Notes: generated from the letters alone by a model not told the origin. Numbered from the stretch's first letter, positions 35,006 through 43,894 are shown. The stretch is 64,000 bases of DNA from Streptosporangium sp. NBC_01756 (GCF_035917975.1 NZ_CP109130.1:2728001-2792000); one strand, 5' to 3'. Numbers and translations are program-made.

Positions 35006-36610
35006 ATGCATGAAGATCATGCTTGGCTGGCGAGCATGACACTGAACAGGGGTTTCATCGCGATCGCGATAGTGGTCGTGATCACCGGAGGGGTGGCGGG
35101 GTCGGGATCCGCCATCGACGGTGCCGCCCGGAACGCCGTCCCGCGGGTCGCCACCCGGAGTACGGTCCCCCAGGTCGAGGCATACCTTGACGCCATCCGC
35201 CACGAGCCGGGGCGGCTCCGGGAGTTCGTGTCCGATCTCCCCAAGGGCGCCGACCTGCACGCGCACCTGTCGGGCGCCGTGTCCACCGAGTTCCTACTCC
35301 GCTCCGCCGGACGCGACGGGCTGTGCGTCGACACCACCTCCTTCGCCGCGTCGGCGGCACCGTGCGGTACCGGCCGGCGACCGGCCAAGGACACGACCAC
35401 CGACACGCGCTTCGCCGACGAGGTCATGCGAGCGTGGTCGATGCGGGGGTTCACCCCGGGGACCGAATCGGGCCGCGACCACTTCTTCGCGGCGTTCGGC
35501 AAGTTCGAGGCCGCGAGCTCCCACACGGGAGAGATGCTGGCCGCGTTCGCCTCCCAGGCCGCGGCTCAGCACGAGTTCGCGCTGGAGGTCATGCTGTCCC
35601 GCCAGTCGGCGGCGGTCCAAAAGCTCGTCAAGAAGGTCGGGGCCGGCACCGACCTGGCGCAGCTGCGCAACCGGCTGCTCGCCGGCGGCGCGATGGCCAA
35701 GATCGTCAAAGCGGCGCGCACGGACGCCGACACGGACATCGCCCGGATGCGCACCGGTCTCCGCTGCGGCCGTACGGGCGCCGACCCCGGCTGCGAACTG
35801 CCGCTCCGTTTCCTCCTGCAGGTCACCCGCACCTCCGCGCCCGAGGTCGTCTTCGGCCAGATGGTGCTGGGATTCGAGCTGGCCAAGGCCGACAAGCGCC
35901 ATGTCGGCGTCAACCTCGTCGCCCCGGAGGACGACCCGGTCGCACTGCGCGATCACCGGCTGCACATGCGCATGCTCGGTTACCTGCACAGCCTCTACCC
36001 CAAGGACCCCAGGGCCCACATCGCCCTGCACGCCGGTGGGCTCGTTCCCGGCCTGGCTCCGGCCGCGGACCTGCGGTTCCACATCCGCGACGCCGTGGAG
36101 ACCGGCCACGCCGAACGCGTCGGGCACGGCGTCGACGTCAGCGGCGAGGACGACCCGGACGGCCTGCTGACCGAGATGGCCCGCAAGCACGTGCTCGTCG
36201 AGATCGCCCTCACCAGTGACTGCCAGATCCTCCGGGTGTGCGGGGCCCGGCACCCGTTCGCGACGTACCGCAAGGCGGGCGTGCCCGTCGCCCTCGTCAC
36301 CGACGACGCGGGGATCGCACACACCGACATGACCGACGAGTACATCCGGGCGATCACCGACTATGGGCTGCACTACACCGACCTGAGGACCATGGCCCGG
36401 ACCGCGCTCGACCACAGTTTCCTGCAGGGCCGCAGCCTCTGGCGGGCGACCGACGACCACACGCCGGCGCCGGAGTGCGCGGGCTCGCCCCTCGGCGGCG
36501 CCAAACCCGCCACGACCTGCCGCACGTTCCTGAAGGGCAGCGCGAAAGCCAGAGCCGAGTGGCGGCAGGAGGCCGCCTTCGCCACGTTCGAGACCCGCTA
36601 CGACGGCTGA
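35006..36610 (+). CDS. Secreted adenosine deaminase-like (ADGF-type) enzyme
   Basis: The 534-residue product has a hydrophobic signal segment (about residues 15-35, RGFIAIAIVVVITGG), then an adenosine-deaminase barrel: metal site LHAHLSG, the HAGG motif, VGHGVD, and TDDAGI with the final metal-ligand aspartate. It should convert adenosine to inosine outside the cell. The long N-terminal extension resembles secreted ADGF/ADA2-like forms. I chose the ATG at 35006, with AGG a few bases upstream; the next in-frame ATG (35036) would shorten the signal's charged region. A hairpin follows at 36650-36678. Confidence 0.8.
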   Translation: MHEDHAWLASMTLNRGFIAIAIVVVITGGVAGSGSAIDGAARNAVPRVATRSTVPQVEAYLDAIRHEPGRLREFVSDLPKGADLHAHLSGAVSTEFLLRSAGRDGLCVDTTSFAASAAPCGTGRRPAKDTTTDTRFADEVMRAWSMRGFTPGTESGRDHFFAAFGKFEAASSHTGEMLAAFASQAAAQHEFALEVMLSRQSAAVQKLVKKVGAGTDLAQLRNRLLAGGAMAKIVKAARTDADTDIARMRTGLRCGRTGADPGCELPLRFLLQVTRTSAPEVVFGQMVLGFELAKADKRHVGVNLVAPEDDPVALRDHRLHMRMLGYLHSLYPKDPRAHIALHAGGLVPGLAPAADLRFHIRDAVETGHAERVGHGVDVSGEDDPDGLLTEMARKHVLVEIALTSDCQILRVCGARHPFATYRKAGVPVALVTDDAGIAHTDMTDEYIRAITDYGLHYTDLRTMARTALDHSFLQGRSLWRATDDHTPAPECAGSPLGGAKPATTCRTFLKGSAKARAEWRQEAAFATFETRYDG

Positions 36611-36649
36611 CGGCGAACGGCACCCGGCGACCGGGTCCATCGGGTGATC

Positions 36650-36678
36650 CACCCCGGCGGAGGCGGGCACCCGGGGTG
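36650..36678. terminator. Hairpin after the adenosine deaminase gene
   Basis: CACCCCGG and CCGGGGTG form an eight-base-pair stem with a thirteen-base loop, 40 bases beyond the deaminase stop. Confidence 0.45.
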
Positions 36679-36727
36679 CGGGAGTAGGAGGCCCGCCTGC
36701 GGGGAGACTTACCGCCGAGGAGGGGTG

Positions 36728-37579
36728 ATGCCGAGCACATCGATGGTGGACGGGTTCCGGCTCCGCTACGACGTCGTAGGCGAGGGACCACCTGTCGTGC
36801 TGCTGCACGGGTGGCCCGGTGACCGGACCGACTACCGGCACGTGGTCCCCCTGCTCGCGTCCACCCGCCGGCTCGTCGTACCCGACCTGCGCGGATTCGG
36901 GGAGTCCGACAAACACCTCGCCGACCCGTCGGAGCAGTACGGCGCCGCCGGGCAGGCGCGCAGCGTCATCGGCCTCATCGAGGAGCTCCGGCTCGGCCGG
37001 CCGGTGCTGGGCGGGTACGACATCGGAAGCCGGATCGCCCAGCAGGTCGCGCTGACCCGTCCCGACCTCGTCGGCGGCCTGGTCCTGTCTCCGCCCCTGC
37101 CGGGCATCGCCGAGCGGGTGTTCGGCGAACAGGCTCAGCGCGAGTTCTGGTACCAGGCGTTCCATCGGTTGCCGCTGGTCGAGCACCTGATCGACGGCAG
37201 GCCCGAGGCCGTACGCGCCTATCTGACGCATTTCTGGTCACACTGGTCGGGTCCGGATTTCGAGCCTGACATCGACCACCTGGTCATCGACTACGCGGAG
37301 CCGGGGGCGTTCGCCGCCTCCATCGCCTGGTACCGCGCCGGCGCCGGGACCGTCGCCGCGTCGGCCGCCGAACGACAGCCCGACCCGGCGCATCGCGTCG
37401 CCACCCCGACCATCGTGCTGTGGCCCGAGCACGACCCGCTCTTCCCCCGGGACTGGTCCGACCGGCTGACGGCCTTCTTCAGCGACGTCGAACTCCGGCC
37501 GGTCGACGGAGCCGGCCACTTCATCCCCCTGGAATGCCCCAGAGAATTCGCCGACGCCGTGACGGCGGCCGGCTCCTGA
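36728..37579 (+). CDS. Alpha/beta hydrolase, epoxide-hydrolase or dehalogenase type
   Basis: The 283-residue product has the oxyanion-hole HGWPGDR, the nucleophile elbow GGYDIGSR with Asp98 as nucleophile, cap domain, and GAGHFIPLE with the catalytic histidine. An aspartate nucleophile points to epoxide hydrolase or haloalkane dehalogenase rather than a serine esterase. The ATG at 36728 lies behind GAGGAGGGG. It stands alone after the deaminase. Confidence 0.85.
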   Translation: MPSTSMVDGFRLRYDVVGEGPPVVLLHGWPGDRTDYRHVVPLLASTRRLVVPDLRGFGESDKHLADPSEQYGAAGQARSVIGLIEELRLGRPVLGGYDIGSRIAQQVALTRPDLVGGLVLSPPLPGIAERVFGEQAQREFWYQAFHRLPLVEHLIDGRPEAVRAYLTHFWSHWSGPDFEPDIDHLVIDYAEPGAFAASIAWYRAGAGTVAASAAERQPDPAHRVATPTIVLWPEHDPLFPRDWSDRLTAFFSDVELRPVDGAGHFIPLECPREFADAVTAAGS

Positions 37580-37735
37580 TGGTCCACCGTGTCACCGCGG
37601 TCCGATTCGGTCGCCTCGAACCGGCCAGGGCAGAGCCCTGTGCACCCAGTCGTCGGCGCCCGCGAAACCGGTCCCGCTTACGACCCTGCGGTGGTTGGGT
37701 GGACGATTCCGCGACCTGACCGCAGGGACGGTCCG

Positions 37736-37763
37736 GTCCCGGCCTTCCGAGGAGGGCCGGGAC
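37736..37763. terminator. Bidirectional terminator
   Basis: GTCCCGGCC and GGCCGGGAC form a nine-base-pair stem with a ten-base loop between the converging hydrolase and small secreted protein genes. A second inverted repeat, CCCTGCGGT at 37684-37692 with ACCGCAGGG at 37719-37727, lies just upstream. Confidence 0.65.
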
Positions 37764-37779
37764 GGTGTGACCGTGTCAG

Positions 37780-38100
37780 TCAGCGCTTGATGTCGTAACT
37801 GTGGGCGACAGGCTTGGGGTAGGACGACGGGCAGTGCGCAAACGAGATGCGGTCCTCTCCTGCGTTCACCTTCCACGGCCCGGCAACACGCTTCTTGGCC
37901 GAGCCCTTGGCGCACGTGACGTACACGCGCACGTACCCGCCGCCTCCCGTGCAGTAGGCATAGGCCTCCGGCGGGGTGGCCCCGTTGATGCCGCTCTTGC
38001 ACCCGGAGGGCAGCGGCTCGGCCTGTGCGACACCGGGGGCCAGTACAACGGCCGCGGTGACAGCGGCGGACGCCATCAGAGTAAAGATCGTTTTCTTCAT
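37780..38100 (-). CDS. Small secreted four-cysteine protein
   Basis: The 106-residue product has a clear signal peptide (MKKTIFTLMASAAVTAAVVLAPG, cleavage after AQA) and a mature part with four cysteines in SGCKSG, AYCTGG, VTCAKG and AHCPSS, probably two disulfides. The mature protein is about 75 residues, basic and rich in Gly and Tyr. I do not recognise a family. It faces the DinB-family gene head-to-head. Confidence 0.7.
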   Translation of the reverse strand: MKKTIFTLMASAAVTAAVVLAPGVAQAEPLPSGCKSGINGATPPEAYAYCTGGGGYVRVYVTCAKGSAKKRVAGPWKVNAGEDRISFAHCPSSYPKPVAHSYDIKR

Positions 38101-38282
38101 GGATCTTGACCCTAAAGGCTGGCGGTTCCATCCGTGCCTTTTCTCGCAAATACCTATCGAATTACGCAGAGTAGAAGAAACAGGTACCCAATGTAAGCGG
38201 CCGGTACGCTCTCGCGGCCCATGGCCGGCGACGGCGTCCGCGACGATCACAGCCAGGTCTCCGTTATATATAGTGTGCGGAA

Positions 38283-38840
38283 ATGACGAGAAGCGAGCGA
38301 ATCGCGGACCAGTTGGACCGGCACTGGCACAAGAACCTGCGGCCGCGGCTGCACGGTCTTGCCGATGAGGAGTACTTCTGGGAGCCGGTGCGCGACTGCT
38401 GGAGCATCCGACCACGTGGCACGTCGGCCGCACCGATGTCGGCAGGTTCGGGGGAATGGACGATGGACTCCGCGTCCCCTGACCCGGTGCCGGCGCCGGT
38501 GACCACGATTGCCTGGCGGCTGGCGCACATCATCTCCTCCTGCCTGGGCTATCGGGTCGGATGGCACTTCGGCGGCCAGGACTTCGACTCCCAGGCATTC
38601 GCCTACGCGGGGACCGCTGACGAGGCGCTAAAACAGCTCGATGAGATGTATGGGAGATGGAACGCGGGGGTCCGCGAGCTCTCGGACGCCGACCTGGAGA
38701 ATCCGCCCACGGTGGGTCCCGAGCGGTTTCCCATGGAGGGCATCGTCCTGCACGTCAACAGGGAGCTGATCCATCACGGCGCCGAGATTTCCCTGCTGCG
38801 CGACCTCTACCGCTGGCAGGACGGAGCCGTACCGCGCTGA
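38283..38840 (+). CDS. DinB-family protein
   Basis: The 185-residue product reads as a DinB-like four-helix bundle: ERIADQLDRHWHKNLRPRL, TTIAWRLAHIISSCLGYRVGWHFGG, and ILHVNRELIHHGAEISLLRDLY. Histidines at the ends of the second and last helices can form the metal site (WRLAH and NRELIHH). Members include thiol-transferases and DNA-damage-induced proteins; the reaction is unknown here. Its 3' end overlaps the truncated sigma-factor gene on the other strand by 86 bases. Confidence 0.8.
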   Translation: MTRSERIADQLDRHWHKNLRPRLHGLADEEYFWEPVRDCWSIRPRGTSAAPMSAGSGEWTMDSASPDPVPAPVTTIAWRLAHIISSCLGYRVGWHFGGQDFDSQAFAYAGTADEALKQLDEMYGRWNAGVRELSDADLENPPTVGPERFPMEGIVLHVNRELIHHGAEISLLRDLYRWQDGAVPR

Positions 38841-39174
38841 CCTGCGTCGCCACGCGTTCCTCATGGCCGGGTAAGTCAGCCGGGGGACCGTGTCTGTCCA
38901 TGGCGCGCAGGGCGCGGACCTCGGCTCTGCGGTGCTTGTGAATGAGATTGGTGGCGATGCCGTACAGCCAGGTTCTGATGCCGGCCCTGGCGGGGTCGTA
39001 CCGCTCTCGCTTACGGAACGCCGTCAGGAACGTCTCGGCCACCACGTCATCGGCCTGTCCGCGCCCGATCCGCTGGGTGACGTAGCTGTGAATCTCGCTG
39101 GAGTAGGCGTCGAAGACGGCGGAGAAGTCGTCGAGCGACTGGTCCGGCGGTCGTTCGACCGGCGTGGCTGTCAT
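38755..39174 (-). pseudogene. ECF sigma-70 factor lacking region 4
   Basis: The frame starts MTATPVERPPDQSLDD and has an intact sigma region 2 (FDAYSSEIHSYVTQRIGRGQADDVVAETFLTAFRKRERYDP, GIRTWLYGIATNLIHKHRR). After EERVATQVSA the sequence turns into unrelated basic residues and stops at 38755, inside the DinB gene. Region 4, which recognises the -35 box, is absent. The break at about 38840 coincides with the end of DinB, so the rest was probably deleted when the two were joined. The start at 39174 has AAAGGG six bases upstream. Confidence 0.65.
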
Positions 39175-39584
39175 CGAGACCCTTTCGTGGGCGAATGCTG
39201 GTCACGGGATATCACCCGATGGGCCGATTCACTTTCCCGATCACTGGTGAGGGGGCGGACACGATAAGCCGGAAAGGGGTGGTGAGCAGATCACCGGAGT
39301 GTGGACCTGCGGGAGGACTACGTCCGAGGAACGGTGACCACGGCAGCGATGCAGCCCACATCACCATCTCGTCAGCGATCGCCAGCAGCTTTGGGTGTGG
39401 CTCTTTTGAAGTGAAGCGTTTGCGGAACGCCGGATGGTGGGGGTGGTGGTGATGCGCCCCGCGGCCCTGCGTGAGGCCACCCGCCGGGCGGCGGCCAAGA
39501 GTGCTGCGGCCGGGCGGCGCGGGTGCCTGGTCCCGGGCGAGAAGCCCAAAAGGATCCGCACCTTTTGAGAAAGCCGTAAGTGTG
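39175..39584. other. Gap holding the left end of a candidate mobile element
   Basis: I see no convincing gene in this 410-base stretch. At 39393-39411 it carries an inverted-repeat end that pairs with one at 41738-41720, preceded by CAGCTTT at 39386-39392. The first 200 bases are the promoter region of the broken sigma-factor gene. Confidence 0.5.
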
Positions 39585-40439
39585 TCAGGAGCCTGCGAAT
39601 GTGTCGGCGCCGAGCACGGTCAGCAGGGCAAGCTTGTCGTGGCTCTCCGTGCCAGGTGTGGCGGTGAAGATGAGCAGGGACTGTCCCTGGTCGGGGTCGA
39701 GCAGTGTCTGGCAGTACAGGTCGATGCGTCCGACCTCGGGGTGGACGAAGCGTTTGGCGTTGCTCCACCGCAGTCCCACCTCGTGGCGGTTCCACAGCTC
39801 GGCGAATTCCTCGTTGTGTTGCAGGTCGGCCACGAGCGAGGCAGCCGGCGACCCGGGTCCCTGCGCGGTGGCACTGGCACGCAGGATGGCAACGTAGACG
39901 CGGCTGTGCAGATGGTGGTCGTCGGGCAGGTACCGATGGCGGGCGGTGGGATCGGTGAACCACCGGTAGAGGGCGCTGCGCGCCGGGCCGGTATGACGCA
40001 TCTCGTTGCCGAGCAGCGCCACGGCGGGCGGCGTCTGCTGCAGCGTTTCACCGACCGTGCCCACGATCTGCGCCGGGGTGTCCTGAAGCCGGTCCATGAC
40101 GCGCAGCAGCCCGGGACTGATGTGCGCTTCGCGTAGTCGCCGTGTCTGGAGGCGGTGCCCGCACAGCAGGAACAGGTGGTCACGTTCGTCCGGGGTCAGA
40201 CGCAGGCCCCGGGCGATGGCCGCCGCCATCTGCTGCGACGGCTGGGAACCACTACCGCGTTCCAACCGGGCCAGATAGTCGGCCGACATGTCGCACAGCT
40301 CGGCGACCTCCTCCCGGCGCAACCCGATCGTGCGCCGTCGTGCGCCGCGGCGCAACCCGACGTCCTCGGGTTGCAGGGACTCCCGGCGTCCGCGCAGGAA
40401 ATCGGCCAGACCATCGCCGTCCAGTGTCGTGTCCGCCAT
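39585..40439 (-). CDS. XRE regulator with MmyB-like ligand-binding domain
   Basis: The 284-residue product has an N-terminal helix-turn-helix (LADFLRGRRESLQPEDVGLRRGARRRTIGLRREEVAELCDMSADYLARLERG) and a C-terminal MmyB-like domain (LLGNEMRHTGPARSALYRWFTDPTARHRYLP ... LWNRHEVGLRWSNAKRFVHPEVGRIDLYCQTL). Such regulators usually sit beside and control a divergent SDR or reductase gene, which is the arrangement here. The ATG at 40439 is used; 171 bases separate it from the SDR gene. Confidence 0.87.
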   Translation of the reverse strand: MADTTLDGDGLADFLRGRRESLQPEDVGLRRGARRRTIGLRREEVAELCDMSADYLARLERGSGSQPSQQMAAAIARGLRLTPDERDHLFLLCGHRLQTRRLREAHISPGLLRVMDRLQDTPAQIVGTVGETLQQTPPAVALLGNEMRHTGPARSALYRWFTDPTARHRYLPDDHHLHSRVYVAILRASATAQGPGSPAASLVADLQHNEEFAELWNRHEVGLRWSNAKRFVHPEVGRIDLYCQTLLDPDQGQSLLIFTATPGTESHDKLALLTVLGADTFAGS

Positions 40440-40610
40440 CGGGCTCCCCACCTTGCATGCCGTCTGCCTCCACCTCATTGTCCGGCAGGTGAACACGGGT
40501 AGCCACGCCCTGCGATTCAGTGGCTGGGCAGGTCCTTCATCCGCCGGCACGGGCCCTTTTTACTGGACGACGTCAGGAATCCGGTAAAAGAGCCTCTGGA
40601 GAGTTTCACT

Positions 40611-41468
40611 ATGGCCAAATGGACCGCGGACCAGCTGCCGAGCATGGCCGGCGTGACGGTGGTGATCACCGGTGCTGGTGGGGGGATCGGGCTGGTGACC
40701 GCTCGCGAGCTCGCACGGGCCGGCGCTCACGTGGTGCTGGCCGTGCGCAACGTCGACAAGGCGCGCCAGGCAGTGGCCGGTATGCGCGGAGATTTCGATG
40801 TCCGGCGACTCGATGTCGCCGACCTGGACTCGGTACATGCGTTTGCGGCGTCGTACACCGGTGACGTCGATGTTCTGATCAACAACGCAGGGGTGATGGA
40901 CATCCCGGCGGCGCGGACCGCGCAGGGCCTGGACGTACAGACGGCGACGAATTATTTCGGGCCGTTCGTGCTCACCAACCTGCTGCTGTCCCGGCTGACC
41001 GACCGCGTGGTGACGGTGTCCAGCCAGCTGCACCGATTCGGCAGGCTGGACCTCGACGACCTCGATTGGCGCACCCGCAAGTACAACGGGCTGGCCGTCT
41101 ACGAGTCGTCCAAGCTCGCCGTTGTGCTGTTCTCGCTGGAGTTGCAGCGCCGCTTGACCGCCTCGGGCAGCCATGTCCGCTCGGTCATCGCCCACCCTGG
41201 CGTCGCGCGGACCGGACTGGTCACGCACTCGCCGCTGAGATTCGTCAACCGGCTCCCGTTCCTGGTCCAGGACGGGGAACACGGAGCGCTGCCGCTCATG
41301 TACGCGGCCACGCAAGACGTCCCTGGCAACGCCTACGTCGGTCCGGACGGGTTGTTCAGCTTCACGGGCTCCCCACTGATCCGCAAGCCCAGCCGAGCCG
41401 GCCTGGACCGGGCCGTCGCCAAGAGGCTCTGGCAGGCAACCGCCGCTCTCACCGGAACCGGCGTCTGA
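40611..41468 (+). CDS. Short-chain dehydrogenase/reductase
   Basis: The 285-residue product has the nucleotide motif TGAGGGIG at residues 20-27, NNAGVM, the active-site serine in VSSQ and Y-x-x-x-K in YESSK. It is an NAD(P)-dependent oxidoreductase of the retinol-dehydrogenase-like group; substrate unknown. The ATG at 40611 has GGAGAG upstream. It is probably controlled by the divergent XRE regulator, and both lie inside the candidate mobile element. Confidence 0.9.
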   Translation: MAKWTADQLPSMAGVTVVITGAGGGIGLVTARELARAGAHVVLAVRNVDKARQAVAGMRGDFDVRRLDVADLDSVHAFAASYTGDVDVLINNAGVMDIPAARTAQGLDVQTATNYFGPFVLTNLLLSRLTDRVVTVSSQLHRFGRLDLDDLDWRTRKYNGLAVYESSKLAVVLFSLELQRRLTASGSHVRSVIAHPGVARTGLVTHSPLRFVNRLPFLVQDGEHGALPLMYAATQDVPGNAYVGPDGLFSFTGSPLIRKPSRAGLDRAVAKRLWQATAALTGTGV

Positions 41469-41497
41469 GACCAGGCGTGTTTCCCAGGTGCGACTTC

Positions 41498-41738
41498 GGG
41501 TGTAGCTCCTCTCAAGGTACGACCTCACCGGCACCGAGCCGCGAATTCACATGTGAGGTGTGATCCTTCCAGCGGTTCTGGTTGTCCGCCGCTGATCACC
41601 GAGGACCGCTCGGTCGATCTTCGGCCCGGCCGGCATGCCTACCCGCGGCGCTCCAGCGAGGGGCAGCCGCATCGAGCACGGGTGATGCGCCAGGCACCGA
41701 CGTCCCAGCTCAGCCGTCCCTCTAAAAGAGCTACACCC
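41498..41738. repeat. MITE-like interval with inverted ends
   Basis: GGGTGTAGCTC at 41498-41508 is exactly complementary to GAGCTACACCC at 41728-41738, bounding 241 bases without a gene. No target duplication is visible around this inner pair, so it may be a nested or decayed element sharing its right end with the larger candidate. The 41469-41771 gap contains nothing else I recognise apart from the start of a direct repeat at 41748. Confidence 0.5.
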
Positions 41739-41747
41739 ATCAGCTTT

Positions 41748-41787
41748 CCAGGAGTGGCAGGACCACGATCGTCATCGCCGGTCCGGG
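41748..41787. repeat. Direct repeat, copy at the 3' end of the quinone reductase gene
   Basis: These 40 bases match 42615-42654 at about 33 of 40 positions in the same orientation. The two copies flank the whole quinone reductase gene; this copy overlaps its last codons. Confidence 0.7.
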
Positions 41788-42548
41788 CCGGCGACATGCA
41801 GAGCGAATCCGCTGGTGCCGGGAGATTCCCGACCCGGTACCAGCTCCGAACCGTCCTGGTATGTCAGGCCGGCGTAGTCGCCGCCGGACTCCGGGCGGTA
41901 CGGGATCGGTTCGGTGGTGAAGGCGGTCGCGAGTCGTTGCCGGTACCGTTCGGCGATCTCGGTGTAGCGCTGGTCGTCCAGGTGGCCGGCACTGTGCTCG
42001 ACGAACGGCGGCAGCACGTCGAACCCGGTGAAGGACAGCACGCCGTGGTTGATCGGGAACAGCAGGTCGTCGATGGGGCCGTTGACTCCCCGTTCGGTGT
42101 AGTGCCCGATCCTGCCGCCTACGGTGGTGGCGACCATGGCGCGTTTGCCGACGAACGGACCCGCACCGTAACGCGGTATCTTCGCGCCGTACGCGAAGTC
42201 GTAGGTGAACACCCGGTCGATCCATCCCTTGAGGATCGCGGGGGCGGTGAACCACCACAGCGGGAACTGCAGGATGACCAGGTCGGCGTCGAGCAACTTC
42301 TGCTGTTCGGCGCGGATGTCCTCGGTGAGCCGCCCGGATCGGTAGGCCTCTCCGGAGGCATGCATGAAATCCGGACCGGTGATGTCGTCGAAGTCGGTGA
42401 AGTCGGCCGCCGCCTGCCATTTCATGGCGTACAGGTCGGTGACCACGACATCGTGGCCGTCCGCGCGCAGGGCGCTGACGGCGAGGTCCTTCAGGGAGCC
42501 GGTCAGCGAGTTCGGGTCGGGGTGTGCGTAGACGATCAGTACGTTCAT
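41772..42548 (-). CDS. NAD(P)H:quinone oxidoreductase-like flavodoxin-fold protein
   Basis: The 258-residue product has the flavodoxin-fold start NVLIVYAHPDPNSLTGSL (FMN/FAD phosphate loop), LVILQFPLWWFTAPAILKGWIDRVFTYDFAYG and TTVGGRIGHYTERG, the pattern of the NQO1/MdaB group. It should reduce quinones or azo compounds by two electrons with NAD(P)H. The ATG at 42548 begins the conserved strand. It diverges from an XRE regulator that likely controls it. Confidence 0.9.
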   Translation of the reverse strand: MNVLIVYAHPDPNSLTGSLKDLAVSALRADGHDVVVTDLYAMKWQAAADFTDFDDITGPDFMHASGEAYRSGRLTEDIRAEQQKLLDADLVILQFPLWWFTAPAILKGWIDRVFTYDFAYGAKIPRYGAGPFVGKRAMVATTVGGRIGHYTERGVNGPIDDLLFPINHGVLSFTGFDVLPPFVEHSAGHLDDQRYTEIAERYRQRLATAFTTEPIPYRPESGGDYAGLTYQDGSELVPGRESPGTSGFALHVAGPDRR

Positions 42549-42614
42549 GCCGACGATCCTGCGCCCGCCGCCGGGCATCGGCCAGAGACCTCGTTGTCCA
42601 CCGGACACGGGTTC

Positions 42615-42654
42615 CTAGGACTGGCAGGGCCACCATCGTCACGACCGGTCCGAG
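42615..42654. repeat. Direct repeat, copy between the quinone reductase and its regulator
   Basis: Partner of 41748-41787. It occupies the divergent promoter region in front of the XRE gene at 42679. Confidence 0.7.
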
Positions 42655-42678
42655 TGGTCCACGGGCATACTGGGATGT

Positions 42679-43593
42679 ATGGATGACCTCGGGGACCTCG
42701 GCGCATTCCTGCAGTCGCGTCGAGCGCACGTGCCGCCGGAATCGGTCGGCGTCATCGTCGGTGGCCGCCGACGGGTGGCCGGTCTGCGACGCGAGGAGCT
42801 GGCGCACCTGGCGGGCGTGAGCGTCGATTACTACACCCGGCTTGAGCAGGGCCGGGCGACACAACCGTCGGAGCAGGTGCTGGACGCACTGTCACGGGCG
42901 CTGCAACTCGACGACGTGGCCCGCGAGCACCTGCACAAGCTGGCCAGACGGCGCAACCGCCGGCCGCAGCCGACCAGCTATCCGGCCACGACGCGGCCGC
43001 ACCTGCGGCAGCTCCTCGACACGATGTCGGAATATCCAGCGATGATCCTCAACCACCGCATTGACGTGCTGGCGTACAACCGGCTGGCCGGTCTGCTGTA
43101 CTGCGATCTGGACCAGGTGCCGGTCGACGACCGCAATCTGGCCAGGATGATCTTTCTCGACGCCGACCGCTTCGACCTGTACGCCGATCGACCGTCGTGC
43201 ACCGCCGACACCGTGGCCCACCTGCGCCACGCCGTCGGCGAGTTCCCCGATGACCCGGAGCTGGTCGCGCTCATCGGTGAGCTGTCGATCGGCAGCCGCC
43301 GGTTCAGCGAACTGTGGGCCGCCGCCGAGGTCAGTGTGCGCGGTCACGGATCGCAACGCCTTCGGCACCCGATGGTCGGCATGATCACGTTGCATCAGGA
43401 ACGCTTCATGTTGCCGGACGGTTCCGGCCAGGAGCTGATCACCTTGATTCCCGAACCGGGCAGCATCGATGAGGACAATCTTCGACTGCTCGCCAACCTG
43501 GGCGCCGACGGCACCGGCGCACCGCGGTCGCGGCCCTCAGCCGACCGGTTTGCTCCCACCGACCGGATCTCGGACGGTGAGCTGTCCTTCTGA
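42679..43593 (+). CDS. XRE regulator with MmyB-like ligand-binding domain
   Basis: The 304-residue product has an N-terminal helix-turn-helix (VGGRRRVAGLRREELAHLAGVSVDYYTRLEQGRATQPSEQVL) and an MmyB-like domain (MILNHRIDVLAYNRLAGLLY ... FSELWAAAEVSVRGHGSQRLRHPMVG). It belongs to the same family as the regulator at 39585, and again sits divergent from a redox gene. The ATG at 42679 is the natural start although no strong ribosome binding site is visible. Confidence 0.88.
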   Translation: MDDLGDLGAFLQSRRAHVPPESVGVIVGGRRRVAGLRREELAHLAGVSVDYYTRLEQGRATQPSEQVLDALSRALQLDDVAREHLHKLARRRNRRPQPTSYPATTRPHLRQLLDTMSEYPAMILNHRIDVLAYNRLAGLLYCDLDQVPVDDRNLARMIFLDADRFDLYADRPSCTADTVAHLRHAVGEFPDDPELVALIGELSIGSRRFSELWAAAEVSVRGHGSQRLRHPMVGMITLHQERFMLPDGSGQELITLIPEPGSIDEDNLRLLANLGADGTGAPRSRPSADRFAPTDRISDGELSF

Positions 43594-43701
43594 CGTCCCC
43601 GACACTCCTGGACGTACTGGGCGAACAGCTCGCCGCCGCAAACGACGGCCCCAGCTCAAGCAGCGCCGGACCTCGGGCACACCACCATCCTCTGCCTATA
43701 G

Positions 43702-43884
43702 ATGGTTCGAAGAACTCCCGAGGCCGGGTTCCTGGACACGGACAACCCACGCCTGGCCGCCGACCACTTCGGCGCCCTGACCATCCTGCCGGCCTGCGAA
43801 CGCTTCGCGGAACGGCTCCCCGATCGTCATGTGACCCACCTCACAGGGCGGCGGCTTGAATCTGACACCCATGTCACCTCCTAA
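43702..43884 (+). pseudogene. Probable TetR C-terminal remnant
   Basis: The stretch EAGFLDTDNPRLAADHFGALTILPACERF resembles the last helices of TetR-family regulators, in which a D-D/N-P-x-x-A-A-x-H-F motif is common. No DNA-binding head is found in 43594-43701, so only the tail survives. Confidence 0.4.
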
Positions 43885-43894
43885 CGTTGAGCAC

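Larger units (their letters stand above)
39393..41740. mobile_element. Candidate non-autonomous transposon carrying XRE regulator and SDR
   Basis: The left end, GGGTGTGGCTCTTTTGAAG (39393-39411), matches in 16 of 19 positions the reverse complement of 41720-41738. CAGCTTT lies directly before the left end (39386-39392) and again at 41741-41747, two bases after the right repeat, consistent with a 7-bp target-site duplication. A third related end, in the left orientation, is at 41498-41516. The cargo is one XRE regulator and one divergent SDR. No transposase is present, so movement would need one in trans. Confidence 0.45.
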
